A DNA stretch of 64,000 bases, from positions 70,092,379 to 70,156,378 of the forward strand of contig OY755236.1 in NCBI GenBank assembly GCA_963576725.1, written 5' to 3'. The translations under genes were made by a program, and so were the position numbers. The notes under the pieces are model-generated. The model was not told the origin of the DNA. It saw nothing but the letters and a program-made list of their open reading frames with translations, and did not search any database. The DNA is from Azorinus chamasolen. Its lineage: Eukaryota; Mollusca; Bivalvia; Cardiida; Solecurtidae. Below, one piece after another: positions 1 to 11,400 of the stretch (positions within the stretch are counted from its first letter, which is position 1; every line of letters begins with the position of its first letter).

Positions 1-1292
1 GTTAAACCTCTCCATGAAGACTACTCCAAAGATGTCACCTTTCTGGGTCATAACAGGTGGTAGCTTAAGACTGGATGACAGTTCTACAGAAAACTTTCAT
101 TCTGCATTGAAGGTAATCTATCTATATTTCTATATATAATGTCTTCTTGAGATATCCCATAACCATTGGAAGAAGAATACTGTTTGGATCATTTTATGAA
201 GATTTCCCTGAACAACTTGTAAAACACATTAATGGTTTACATTGCCAATCTTGTTCTGGAACAAAATATTATTGTGATATCGCAATCAGTACATATATAT
301 ACGGAACTCGGATGCACACAAATTTTATCTAAAACACGGGTGAATAACATTGGCGACATTGATACTTTAACATAAAAGGTTTTGCAATGTTCAATGATTA
401 TTCACAAGTTATTTCCACATCCTACCACTTTTCATTAACTACAATATGTTCCATTTTTACGGACTTCTAGAATGCATAATTTATAAACATATTGCCTTTT
501 AACAACCACCTATCTATTTCAATAGGTTTATTCATTAAGTAGTTACTACATGTAGAGAGGTTTAACCGTATTCTACTTCATATTTTTTACCAATTATAAA
601 TAAACATGAGAAATGCACTAACAGGGTTTATAAATAAATATGTTATAGTCTCGTTAAATACATCAGCACAATGTAAATCAACTGCCCTTCTTGTTATCGT
701 AGGCATTTGGGCACATAATATATTATAGCATCAGGTAAGCCAGTGTAAGAAGTGTGGTATCCTGCACCTAAAGAAAGTTTTCATAAAAACTTTTTTCTCT
801 AAATATTCAAAATACTGTCTAAAAGAACTGAATTATTCAGTGTAGCACACAATACAGGTATAAATTTTATAAAACAAATAGTATACCATGTACAATGATT
901 GAATCTCTGCAACCAACATCCCTTCCCGTTTTTGTCTTAAAAAGTTAACATCTTCAATGCTTATTCAAGCTGGTTATATTGGTGCATTCCCTTGACTTTT
1001 TTACTGCATGAATTCACCAAACCCATATTCAGACTCGAAACTCAAGACTATTCTTAAACATGTTTGCTTCCTTCCAAGTTTCTACAAGAAAATTCTTGGG
1101 CCTCTAGCCTTGGAATATGTTCATGATTCAATTCCTAATTTGTTAATACAATTTCCTTGAATGCATATTTTTATTTAAAAGAAAAAGGTGAATTACCCCA
1201 GTACTCAATTTTAATCCTGCTCTAAGAATGGTTTGTGCAATCTGATGCAAATCCTACCTCTAATTTGTTCAAGCTTTTTCAAAGTAATGACC

Positions 1293-1372
1293 AAGTGTTA
1301 AATAGCTTGGATCTTGATGAGATGCCGAGTGACTTGGCATCGCGTGTGGATCCAAGCTGTTTGAAACACCGA
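1293..1372. repeat. GTTTGGATCCAGATGAGA hairpin family, diverged copy
   Basis: TAGCTTGGATCTTGATGAGA and GTGTGGATCCAAGCTGTTTG arms around GCCGAGTGACTTGGC. The bases before it (1-1292) are AT-rich and show no gene. Confidence 0.5.
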
Positions 1373-1482
1373 GTCAAATCACACTTAGCAGAGGTAAGGG
1401 CTCACCATTTCCCTAGTGAACATTTGTGCATCAATTGATCACTTCATGAATACTCATTAACTTATTTTTTATCAGTTAAAAC

Positions 1483-1615
1483 TTGTAGGCTTACGACAAA
1501 AACTGTAGGATCAGATCTGCATAATTTCATATACAAACAGAGCAGACCTACAGCAGCCATCTGATCTGGGTCTACTCTGTTTGCAAAGGTGTGACAAGGT
1601 GTTTATATGAAAGAA
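1483..1615 (+). mobile_element. TTAA MITE, truncated
   Basis: GTAGGATCAGATCTGCATAA then ACAGAGCAGACC and CATCTGATCTGGGTCTACTC; both TTAA ends lost. Confidence 0.5.
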
Positions 1616-1797
1616 GCCCGTTTCCTAGAAAAACAAACATCAGAAACATGCAAAATCAGCACTAAGGACAGATAATTATAAATTTTCTACGTCAAAAGTG
1701 TCTGTGATGGCATTTCATTTAATGATGATGAAAATAATCACGAGAACCTATTCATACATTGACGATTTGTGCGAGTGCTTTTATAATACAGTGCCTT

Positions 1798-2170
1798 CTT
1801 AACCTTTTACTCCATGAATATTTATGTCAGAAATAACTAGAACTATCACTAAAGGTGATGGAATAGCCCCGCTCAGCTGCCTTGATCGCAAATCAAACCA
1901 GGTTGTGTCATGACAGACCGACCGACCAACACACTGACTCCTATATACCCCCTCTCAAACTTCGTATGAATATTAATTTACTGATTTTTTTATGGCATCC
2001 TCAACAAGAAGATTTTTACCATGGCAGAAACTGTAGAAATAGAGTTATGTCATTTCATAAGCAAACAGAGCAGACCTTGATCAAATGGCTTCTAAAAGAG
2101 CCACCTGATCTGTGTCTACTGTGTTTGCAAAGGTGCCAGAAGGCTTCTCCATGGAGTAAAGGGCTAACCT
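1798..2170 (+). mobile_element. TTAA MITE interrupted by an H5 element
   Basis: Left end TTAACCTTTTACTCCATGAA; right end CTCCATGGAGTAAAGGGCTAA. AGAGCAGACCTTGATCAAAT hairpin arm. Confidence 0.7.
1837..1955 (+). mobile_element. Solo hairpin-ended element H5 (no tandem units)
   Basis: Starts AACTAGAACTATCACTAAAGG, contains (ACCG)n and ends CTATATACCCCCTCTC. It splits a TTAA MITE after AGAAATAA, so the insertion site can be read directly. Confidence 0.5.
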
Positions 2171-2422
2171 TTTACAGTTGCATATAATCTGTACATGATG
2201 TGATTTTTCAAGAAGAAACACACATAGTGGGGAAAGGGGACTTTTTCTGGGACAAAGCAAAAAACTGTTATAACTATAATCTGTAAAGAGAATAGTTTGC
2301 ATATAGTTTGGATCCAGATGAAACACCAAGTAACTTTCTGTCTCAGCAGGATCCAAATTATTTGACACTCTAATCATGACTTTGTTAAGGTTAACACTGA
2401 TTTCAAAATAAATTATAAATTT

Positions 2423-2632
2423 AAACCATTTACTCCATAAATACACCTTTTTATGCATAAAGGGGCCATCTGATCAGGGTCTGCTGTTTGCTTATGATAT
2501 AACATAGATATGATTCTAGTTTCTATCATGGCCAAAATGTCTTGTGGACAAGTGCTATTACAACTATTAATATTATTGATTTCATGATGTCATTATTTCT
2601 TACATAAATATTCATGGAGTAAAGGGTAAAAG
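2423..2632 (-). mobile_element. TTAA MITE, reversed
   Basis: ACCATTTACTCCATAAATAC at left, ATATTCATGGAGTAAAGGGT at right. One hairpin arm is mostly deleted. Confidence 0.65.
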
Positions 2633-3569
2633 AATTTGTTACACAAGTTTTGTGCTGAGCCTTGATCTTTTCATTTTCAAACACTGCAAATTAGCTACTG
2701 TGTAACATGCAGTCTGATCAGTGACAGCACGAGCTGACTCTTATCAGCTGCTACAGCACTTTGTATGCTACAATAGCAAACAGTGCAGACCCTGCCATAA
2801 TCATAGGTAACAGCTGTTCTGAGTCATGCAATTGTCAAAGCCAAATTTCCCATGAAACATCCATTTAACAAAATATAAACAGTTACAATAATTCACTTCC
2901 TGAGCCAGGAATGTTGAACTATGATATTGAAATAACATATTCTTGCAGCAGAAAAGAGTAAAGTTAAAGTTCTTTCTCACTGAATATCTCTTGTTCTTAT
3001 ATGTCACAATAAAATTGTATTAACAGTTTTGAAATTGATCTGCACAAGACGACATTGATTCTTCATAAATTAATTACTCGCAAACTTTTCCGTCCTTTTT
3101 TCATGAAAAAAAGAAAGTGTACTTTAATTTCCAAGTTTCTGCATGCCAATATTCTGGACAAAAAGGTTTCATTCTGACTCATTCATAACCCTAAGTTATA
3201 CTAAGTTTTGTAAATTTATTACAAAGATACAACTTGTTAAATACAAAACAAAGGCAGGACAGACACACAAAAACTTAGATATTAACTCTCAATGCCCCTT
3301 ACAGACAGGTTCAGAGAGGCTGCAACAAATACATTAACACATGAGTAAAAAACAAGCAGTTAACACTGGAATGGTCTATGAAACAGAAGCAGAATGTAAG
3401 GCGGCTGGCACGTCCCTGATTTTGCAGTTATAAGTGTATAGCATACAGCACAATACCTCCACCAACTCGCAATATCATTCGTATGACAGTGAAATAACCC
3501 ATTTACACCTGTACTTCTATAATATTGAGGTGTTTCTGCAAAACCTCTTTTACCAGTGTGACCTTTTGA

Positions 3570-3665
3570 GTGTAATCTGTCAAGCAAACAATGCAGACCC
3601 TGATCCGGCGGCTCATTCAGGAATCAGGATATGGGTCTCCACAGTCTGCCTACATCCTTTTTGGG
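3570..3665. repeat. Weak hairpin related to the TTAA MITE core
   Basis: GCAAACAATGCAGACCCTGA then TATGGGTCTCCACAGTCTGC. Strongly diverged. Confidence 0.3.
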
Positions 3666-3733
3666 ACACTACAGGCACAAATGGGTTAACATACAGATCA
3701 AGTAGATCTATATGCAATTTCAAAATTCCAGTA

Positions 3734-3935
3734 CAGTAAAACCCCTCTAAACAGGAATTCTCGAAGAGCAGAATTTAGATACTTTCAGGCAGGTGGCTGC
3801 TTAATGCAGGGAGAAAGTCATGCATAAAGCTCCTAGGAGCTTTCTGCAGGACTTTCACCCTGCATTAAGCTGCCACCTGTCTCCAAGACCAACATTTATA
3901 CTAGATTAAATGTCCGCTTTAGAAGGGTTCTATTG
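3734..3935. mobile_element. CAGTAAAACC MITE
   Basis: CAGTAAAACCCCTCTAAACA at left; hairpin centre AAGCTCCTAGGAGCTT; right end TTCTATTGTA. Confidence 0.7.
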
Positions 3936-4079
3936 TATTCAATGACTTTTCTAGATCAGGTAATAAACTAGGACACAGAAGCAGATACAAATGCTCATGT
4001 GTTCTAAACAAGACATTATTAGCTTATGTCCTTTAGTCATACTGTGGCAACAATCATGGAAGTAATTCCAAAAATGTCT

Positions 4080-4257
4080 CAACCCTTTCCCTCATACAAG
4101 CACCTTTTCAAACAAAGTAGACGCAGATCAGGAGGCTCCTATTGGAGACGTCTGATCATGGTCTGCTCTTTTTGCTTATGAAATATAGATCTGATTCTAT
4201 AGTTTGTCCATTAAGTCACAAATTCTTGTATAAATATTTATGAGGGAAAGGATTCAG
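4080..4257 (-). mobile_element. TTAA MITE, reversed
   Basis: CAACCCTTTCCCTCATACAA to TATTTATGAGGGAAAGGATT; core CAGGAGGCTCCTATTGGAGA. Confidence 0.65.
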
Positions 4258-4522
4258 ATAAGGGTTAAAGTTTGTTGTTGTTGTTTTTTGGCAGGAGAAC
4301 TAACATGAATCTAAGGCTATGGCTATACAGTTATCTTTTTTCATTAAAAAAAATAACAAACAAACAAAGACAAACCTCACACTGAAACTAAAAATTTTAG
4401 AATCTTTTTCTTGAATATAATCTGACAGTCATTATGTGTACCTAAGTTTATGAAAAGACTACTGCTATTGTTTGTCTATTAAATAAACTGATATTACCAC
4501 AAAAGCCTCTTAATAGGTTAAT

Positions 4523-4744
4523 TTAACCCTTTACCTCATGAAAATTTATACAAGATTTCATGAATATTAATCAGAAGAATTTTTATTCTGGCAAAAGACC
4601 ACGTAGGCCATTGCAGAAACTTTAGAATCAGATTTATACTATTTCATAAGCAAACAGAGCTGACCCTGATCAGATGGCTCCTACAGGAGCTGTCTGATCC
4701 CAGTCTACTGTTTGAAAAGGTGTTTCTTTGAGGGAAAGGGTTAA
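4523..4744 (+). mobile_element. TTAA MITE, complete
   Basis: TTAACCCTTTACCTCATGAA to GAGGGAAAGGGTTAA. The hairpin GATGGCTCCTACAGGAGC is intact. The following 4745-5340 holds nothing I can name. Confidence 0.8.
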
Positions 4745-5420
4745 TATACACTGAAATCATGAAGAGATTTAACAAAACATCTCGTCTGCTCAAGCCTAAT
4801 AATAGAACTTGAAATTCTGTCAGACCGAATGGAATTATATGAATGTTTTTCCTATTTTGTATATTTATATTTTTACTGAAATGTGATTATAAAAATGTGC
4901 AAATACATATGAAAATACATGTAATAGAGTAGATATTTTCTCTGACATGAAAATATATGATATTTTGTACTCTTTATTTTAAAGATATGTAGACATTTAT
5001 AGTCCGATAATGTCAAAGTTCTGTTCTGCATAAAGTGCTAAAAAATTTATAAGACCTGTGACACGTGATTGAGATGAGCAACCGCAGAAATTTACTTTCT
5101 GCTAAATGTTAAAAGATGAAATTATTCCTAGACTTTTACAAACCATATATGCATTTTCATTGACAAAGCATACACTGAAATTTTTAGGCCACATCACAGG
5201 AGAGAGAGCACAGCTTCATCGCAAAATGTGTACACCCAGATCAACCATCAACTTAAATCTGGTGTATAATCACGACTGAATTTTCACAGCAGAATTTAAC
5301 TATCGAGTCAACTCATTATGAAAAGCTTAAACTTGCTTGAGGATTTTGCATAACAAACAGTGAAGACCCTGATCAGAGGGCTCCTCTAGTTCTTACATGA
5401 ATACCACTGCAAAACATGTG

Positions 5421-5618
5421 CAGTAAAGCCTCTCTACATCAATCACTCAAAAATCTAATTCTGGGTTTTCTAGACAGGTGGTAACTTAATGCACGGAAAA
5501 AAGTTATGCAGAAAGCTCACTTAGGAGTTTTGCAGAACTTTCAAAAGCCACCTGCTTCAAAACTTCAAAAGACACAAATCCTTGTTCATTTAGTGGTCAA
5601 TATAGAGAGGTTCTACTG
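5421..5618. mobile_element. CAGTAAAACC MITE
   Basis: CAGTAAAGCCTCTCTACATC at left, AGGTGGTAACTTAATGCA arm, ATAGAGAGGTTCTACTG at right. Confidence 0.65.
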
Positions 5619-5840
5619 AATATTCCAAATAATAAGAGTTGCTCACACAGCTAGTGCAAGTCTACAAGCTTTGTTCCTCCTTTTCTGTGATATTATTACT
5701 ATGATTCTCAAATACCGTATTCTCCCTAACAAACACCCCACTCTAATAAACACCCCTTAGGAAGGGGTGGGGGGTGGGTGGGGGTGGGTTGTTAGTGAAC
5801 TAACCATCAACGAAACAACTAAAACCCTACAAAATAACTA

Positions 5841-6058
5841 TTAACCCTTTATTCAATAAATACATCTTTGCAAACGGAGTAGACTGAACTGCCAGATCAG
5901 GGTCTGCTTTGTTTGTTGTTTAAAGAATAATAAACATGTAGATGTAATTCTACAGTTTATTGCCTGAGCAAAACTGTTCTGTGTTCAAAGAACATGCCAT
6001 TACCAAAATTAATCTTATGTCTTATTCACGAAGTAATAATTTCTGAATAACACAGGTT
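5841..6058 (-). mobile_element. TTAA MITE, reversed, right end lost
   Basis: TTAACCCTTTATTCAATAAA; AACGGAGTAGACTGAACTGC arm shortened. Confidence 0.6.
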
Positions 6059-6084
6059 TTTCAAAATACACATGGTAGATTAAT

Positions 6085-6180
6085 ACAGACTAAAAGCAAT
6101 ACTTAAAGCTCCCCTAGGAGCTTTCTGGGTTGCTTTCATTCTGCAGTATGCAACCACCTGTTTACAAAATGCAAGGAGCT
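6085..6180. mobile_element. CAGTAAAACC MITE, core only
   Basis: AAAGCTCCCCTAGGAGCTTT centre with AACCACCTGT right arm. Confidence 0.45.
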
Positions 6181-6187
6181 CCTTTAT

Positions 6188-6352
6188 AACTCTTTCCTTC
6201 ATATAAATGCCTTGTCACACCTTTGCGAACAGAGTAGACCCAGATCAGATGGCTTCTGTAGGAGTTGTCTGATCAGGGTCTGCTCTGTGTGCTTATAGAA
6301 TTATATACATCTGATTCTACAGGTTCTGCCAAGGTAAAACAATCCTGGAAAT
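6188..6352 (-). mobile_element. TTAA MITE, reversed, right end lost
   Basis: AACTCTTTCCTTCATATAAA then GAACAGAGTAGACCCAGATC and its hairpin partner. The next 840 bp (6353-7196) contain no recognised feature beyond short A and C runs. Confidence 0.6.
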
Positions 6353-7196
6353 AATTAAAAAATGTAACCCCCATTTATTAGAGATAATACGGTACAAATA
6401 TCAAAGCAAATGAGTGTTGAATAATCTTTGCTTATTTTACTGAGACTGTAAGTAGAGTTTTATAGCTATTCTCAATAATTAAGCATGATACACACTAACC
6501 ATGTACATTAGTAAAACCAAGCTCATCAAACATAGCAGCTCTGCATTCAGTTAACAGTAACCTTTTTAGTTTAAACATACATGTATTTTATTTCATATAA
6601 TTTCATAACAAGTGTATCATCATAGGTACAGAAAGGATTGGGTCGAAAGCAACATGCTTATAAAGACCCTCTCCCTTTTTAGTTTTATGCAACTGATTGC
6701 AAATTTCAAGACCAAAATGTTACACTTACTACTGTTATTGCCACATTTCTGTTCTAAAATTTGAGGACAGTTGCATAAAACTGTAATGGTTACTGTCAAC
6801 TGAACGTATCCCAGATCTCATGTGCCAAAACAATAAACGTCTACTGAACCCATAAATTCTGTGATGACCCCAACATGTAAACATGGATGTCATCACAAAA
6901 GAAATAGCAAGTAACAGAATGTCAGATATTTGAAAGTAATATTAGAGCTCAATATACTACCCCCCTCCCTCCAAAAAAAAAAAAAAGTGACTCTTGACCT
7001 GGATCAGTATTGCATGTGAATTGTTATCATTGAAGAGAAAAATAGTCTGTCAAACAGTAGAAAGTTATGCATCAAACCAAATTAGCCAATTGACCTTTAC
7101 AAATTATCTTGGAGCTCAAGGATTCATCTCTATATGTATATGTGAAACCAACGTAGCCTCCACTATATTTAAAGCCAGAGTATATGCAGTAAACTC

Positions 7197-7612
7197 CTCT
7201 AAAGTGACCATCAAAGGAGGTCTAATTATGGGTCTTAAAGGCAGGTGGTTGCTTAACACTTTCCTCCATAAATACGCCATTCTATGCCTCTGTAATAACC
7301 ACTTCTTGAAACCATTGTGATAAATACAGCATTTGCTCCTATAGGAGCAAATGCTCTATGTATCACAGTGGTTTCAAACTACAAAATTCTAAAACTTTTC
7401 CTTTTCTCTAGTAAATGCTCCTTTTGGGTAGATTCATTCAAAGAGGTTGGGTCTAAAAATAGCCAATGGAGGAATGGGTTAATGCAGAATTAAAGTTATG
7501 CAGAAAGTTCCCAATGGAGTTTTCTGTCTTACTTTCATCCTGCATTAAGCAAACACCTGCTTTTATAAATACCCATGTGTTTTCACTAAGCGGTCGCTAT
7601 ACAAGTTTTACT
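7197..7612. mobile_element. CAGTAAAACC MITE containing a TTAA MITE
   Basis: Left end CAGTAAACTCCTCTAAAGTG, right end GCTATACAAGTTTTACTG. Interrupted at GGTGGTTGCTTAA by the 7253-7482 element. Confidence 0.75.
7253..7482 (+). mobile_element. TTAA MITE, AGCATTTGCTCC family
   Basis: TTAACACTTTCCTCCATAAA ... GGAGGAATGGGTTAA with TTAA at both ends. Palindromic core AGCATTTGCTCC/GGAGCAAATGCT and GAAACCATTGTGATAAATA arms. Inserted in the TTAA of the pogo-type MITE. Confidence 0.8.
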
Positions 7613-7859
7613 GCAATTTGACTCCATGCACTCCAAGTAATTGTTGTCTGCAAAACATGTCATCTGTTTAATTTTTCTTCTATTTCTCTGTGTCAAATAA
7701 TTTGGATCCTGATGAGATGGTTTTCAACTTTGTTGCCAGCTTGCAAAGAGTAAACAGACTAATAATAGGTTTCACTCACAATCAGAGAAAGACACAAAAC
7801 TTCCTTTTGCAGATATTTAAGTCACTGATATAGGAAGACTTGTTATATAGTCAAATGAC

Positions 7860-7965
7860 AATAACATGTGTTTGTGAAACACTCCCCCAAGTCAGTATTT
7901 GACCTTGAAGTATGATCTTGATTTGGCACAACTGAGTGTTTCACTATGATTACTGGTTTGGTTTC
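7860..7965 (+). mobile_element. 5' fragment of H2 element
   Basis: ACATGTGTTTGTGAAACACT then CCCCC and TATTTGACCTTGAAGTATGA; the right end is absent. Confidence 0.5.
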
Positions 7966-8029
7966 AGAAAAACATAGACAGACCAAAATTGATATAAGCG
8001 GCCATCCCAAGTTGATCAAGTAATAAATA

Positions 8030-8035
8030 TTTATT
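8030..8035 (-). promoter_or_regulatory. Candidate MAP2K4 poly(A) signal
   Basis: AATAAA on the minus strand about 340 bp past the stop codon. No transcript evidence; AATAAA is common in AT-rich DNA. Confidence 0.3.
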
Positions 8036-8174
8036 CCAGATATTACAGCATGAAAATCTGGAATTTACATTTGTTATTCATTAGCTATATGACTCTTGTA
8101 TTCAGTGTGGACAATATCTCTTCTGTGATTTTAGCACAGGAGTAATACTTGCAGTATAAAAGCCAAGTGCAGAC

Positions 8175-8275
8175 CAGGGTCAGAGGTTATATAATTTTTC
8201 TATGTCTGACCAATCAGATGCTTGAGAAATATCTCAGACTGAAGCAGAAAGTTTTATAACCTCGGAACCAGATAT
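8175..8275. repeat. Palindromic element related to the 58135 inverted repeat
   Basis: GGTCAGAGGTTATATAA and TTATAACCTCGG ends enclose GACCAATCAGATGCTTGAGA. Confidence 0.4.
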
Positions 8276-8373
8276 GTTATCAAATCCCAGAATGACATGC
8301 CCATGTTTATGTGTTTACAAGTTATTATGCTGTATGTATACAATTGCTAATTGTTTCTACGATTATGTCAATG

Positions 8374-8490
8374 TTATGATGATTGAGACTGTTCCAAAAT
8401 TGAGGAGTCTTGCACTTGTTCTAGAATATTGGTAAAATAGGACGCAGTATCCACCTCTAGTTCCTGATATCGTCGTATGAATGCATGCTC
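8374..8490 (-). CDS. MAP2K4: MAP2K4 coding exon 12 (terminal, stop codon)
   Basis: Encodes [20 protein letters not shown], then [18 protein letters not shown] and TAA. It occupies the place of the human DVD docking segment (HPFILMYEERAVEVACYVCKILDQ), which binds upstream MAP3Ks. Acceptor TTGTATTTTCAG. The last dozen residues are Ser/Gln-rich and not conserved. Confidence 0.94.
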   Translation of the reverse strand, partial: EHAFIRRYQELEVDTASYFTNILEQVQDSSILEQSQSS

Positions 8491-11400
8491 CTGAAAATAC
8501 AATAATCAAAATTACGTAAATGCTTTATGAATATTCAAGATGTTTAACACTTTCCCTGTTGAATATTCATGTAAGAAATAATGACATCATGAATATCTAT
8601 TAGCTGAATTTTTATAATGGCATATGTAAAGAAGTTTTTTTTTGTATTGGTAGAAACTGTAAACAGCTCCTCCAGAACTGTCTGATCTGGATCTACTCTG
8701 TTTGGAAAGGCATGAAAAGGTGTTCATATGAAGGAAAGGATAAAAATAATTTTCTGCAATTATGTGTATTTTTTCACATCAATATTACAAGAAAAATAAA
8801 CAGGATCTTTTTAAACAGTACAACTCCTCATGATTGTTTGGTTAACTGAGTTTTAAACACTTAAGAAAATTCACCAACTGTATTTATTTGAAAGTTCAGT
8901 TCAGCCTATGGACTCTTAGCAAGAAAGTATGCTGTTTATTTTTGGTACAGTAAAGCCCCTCCAATGTAACCACCAAAAAGGCCTAACTCTCAATTGTAAT
9001 GGTTGGTGGTACTTAACCAATTCCCTATTATTGACGCCTCTGTAAAAATCACTTTTTGAAAGCATTGAGATAAATAGAGCATTTGCTCCATAGGAGCAAA
9101 TGCTCGATTTATCACAATGGTTTCCAAACTACAGATTTCTAACTTTCCTTTTCTCTAGTAAATGCTCCTTTTCAGTAGATTTATTCAAAGGGGTTGGATC
9201 TAAAAATAGCATATGATATACATGTAATGGGTTAATGTATGACAAAACTTCCTACATGAGCTTTCTGTATTACTTTCTCCCTGTATTAAGCAGCCACTTG
9301 TTTTTCCATCTGCTTTTAACCCTTTCCTTCATATAAACATGTTTTCAAGCATTTGAAAACAGAGAAGACCCAGATCAGATGGCTCCCACAGGAGCGATCT
9401 GATCAGGGTCTGCTCTGTTTGCTAATTGGAATCTGAAAGATGTTTCCTTACTTTCTAAAATGGCTACAATGTTCCACCTTCTGTATTTCATTGTAACTAT
9501 TTTGTCCATGAATATTCAGCAGGTATGGAAATTTGGAATAAACTTAGAACAGGGAAAGGGTTAAGACATCCATGCTCATCTACTGTATATAATGCAACAG
9601 ATGTGTGTGTGTAAATGCCATCACCTAAGTAGTCAGTACATAGCTGATTTCTGTAGGAGTTGATTAACCCTTTCCTTCATATAAACACTTTCCCACACAT
9701 TTGCAAACAGAAAAGACCAAGATCAGATGGCTCCTATTGGATGGGGTCTGCTCTGTTTACTTGTCATGATATAGATATGATTCTGTTTTATGTCAAAGCA
9801 AAACATTTCCTTGAAATGTTTACATGATAAAACTTCAGCTAATGAATATTCACAATGTCATCTTTTCTTACATGAACATTGAACAGGGAAAGGGTTAATT
9901 GACAGTGTGAGTTTTGTTTCAAATTATCAGCCTACCACTAACTTGTTATGTAATTGCCATGCTTTCCATATAAAACCTGTATATTTTATGATGTGTAAAA
10001 AATTATGGCAACTAAGCATTGGTCAAAATGACAAGAAAAACAATCTTCTCAACAATTTAAGCAACATAACAGTGACTTTAGGACCAATGACACCTTAGAT
10101 AAACTGCACTGAAACTAAAATATGATTTGGTAAGGATATTTTCAGTGAATAGGTGTATTTTTTTTCCATGCTAGTAATTAGAATTGTCAGGTATTTTCAT
10201 GACTTTCCGGTCAACATTAGTCTAGAAAATACTAAAAATAAAATTCTGGTGTTTGGTAAACACCTCATTCTCAATATCCAAATATGAGAAAAGGTATTCA
10301 TTATAAACAGCAAAAGACAGTAAAGCCACTTCTTTATGACCATCAATGTGTCAGTGGGCTTATTACCTTGTACTAATGCCACTGCAATGAAATCTAATAC
10401 ATACTTTAATCAACTGAGTTGTGTTCTAAGTTTTAACCCTTTACCTTGTTATATCCATGTAAGAAATAATGACTGTATTAATAATGATTGGATGTTTTAT
10501 GAACAATGGAATTTTTGACCATGACACAAACTGTAGAATCAGATCTACTGTTAGTACCGTATCGCTAATAAATGCTCTAGGAGCCCTAACATTTTTTTTA
10601 AAGCTTCTTGCAGTTCGAACACAGGTAGTAGCTTAATGTAGAATTAAAGCAATGCAGAAAGCTACTTGGGGAGCTTCCTGCATCATTTTCAGTCTGCATC
10701 ATTTTCAGTCTGAATTAAGCTATCACTTCATTTATTTTGAAAAACCTATTTCTTTTTTAATGGTTATTATGTATGATATCTATTGTTTTATTCATCATTA
10801 GTTCCCCCTCCCTAGAAGTAGGGAGCATTAATTAGACTGGGGGTGTTTATTAAGGAGAATACCATATATTATTGCATAAGCAAATAGAGCTCATCTTGAT
10901 ATGGGTCAATTCTGTTTGCAAAAGTGTTAAAAGGCATATCTATGAGGTAAAGGGTTAATACCTAATTGTTGAATTGCAAGTACTCACCAGTAACTTATTG
11001 TACTTAGGCCGTTGTCGTTCATCTTTCGTTAAACTGAAAAGTGATTAAACAGCAATAAGAAATCATAAATGTTTCCTGCAAGTGCTGAAAACACATAACA
11101 TAAAAATGTCATACAACAGTTATACACAGTTCGCTAGTATACTGAAGTATATTATTTCCGAATTTACTCTGAAATCACTTTGAGCAAGATGCCTGCGAAT
11201 TGCACATCAAGCCTAGCACAGACAAAAACTACAAACAAATTCAGAATTCGGGAAATACTCATCTACTCATGATTTAGTGCCATAGCAAATTGAAAGCCGT
11301 CCATGATGTAGTCTGGACAAATGTAAGAAAAAAATAAACAAGATGTGTTTGTGAAACACTATGCCCCGATATGACCTTTGATCTTGATGTATGACCATGA

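Larger units (their letters stand above)
5715..6392 (+). mobile_element. TA-flanked element with CCGTATTCTCC ends, filled with MITEs
   Basis: CCGTATTCTCCCTAACAAAC at 5715 and complement of CCGTATTATCTCTAATAAAT at 6392, TA on both sides. Related ends at 10548 and 10864. Contains three separate MITEs. Confidence 0.6.
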
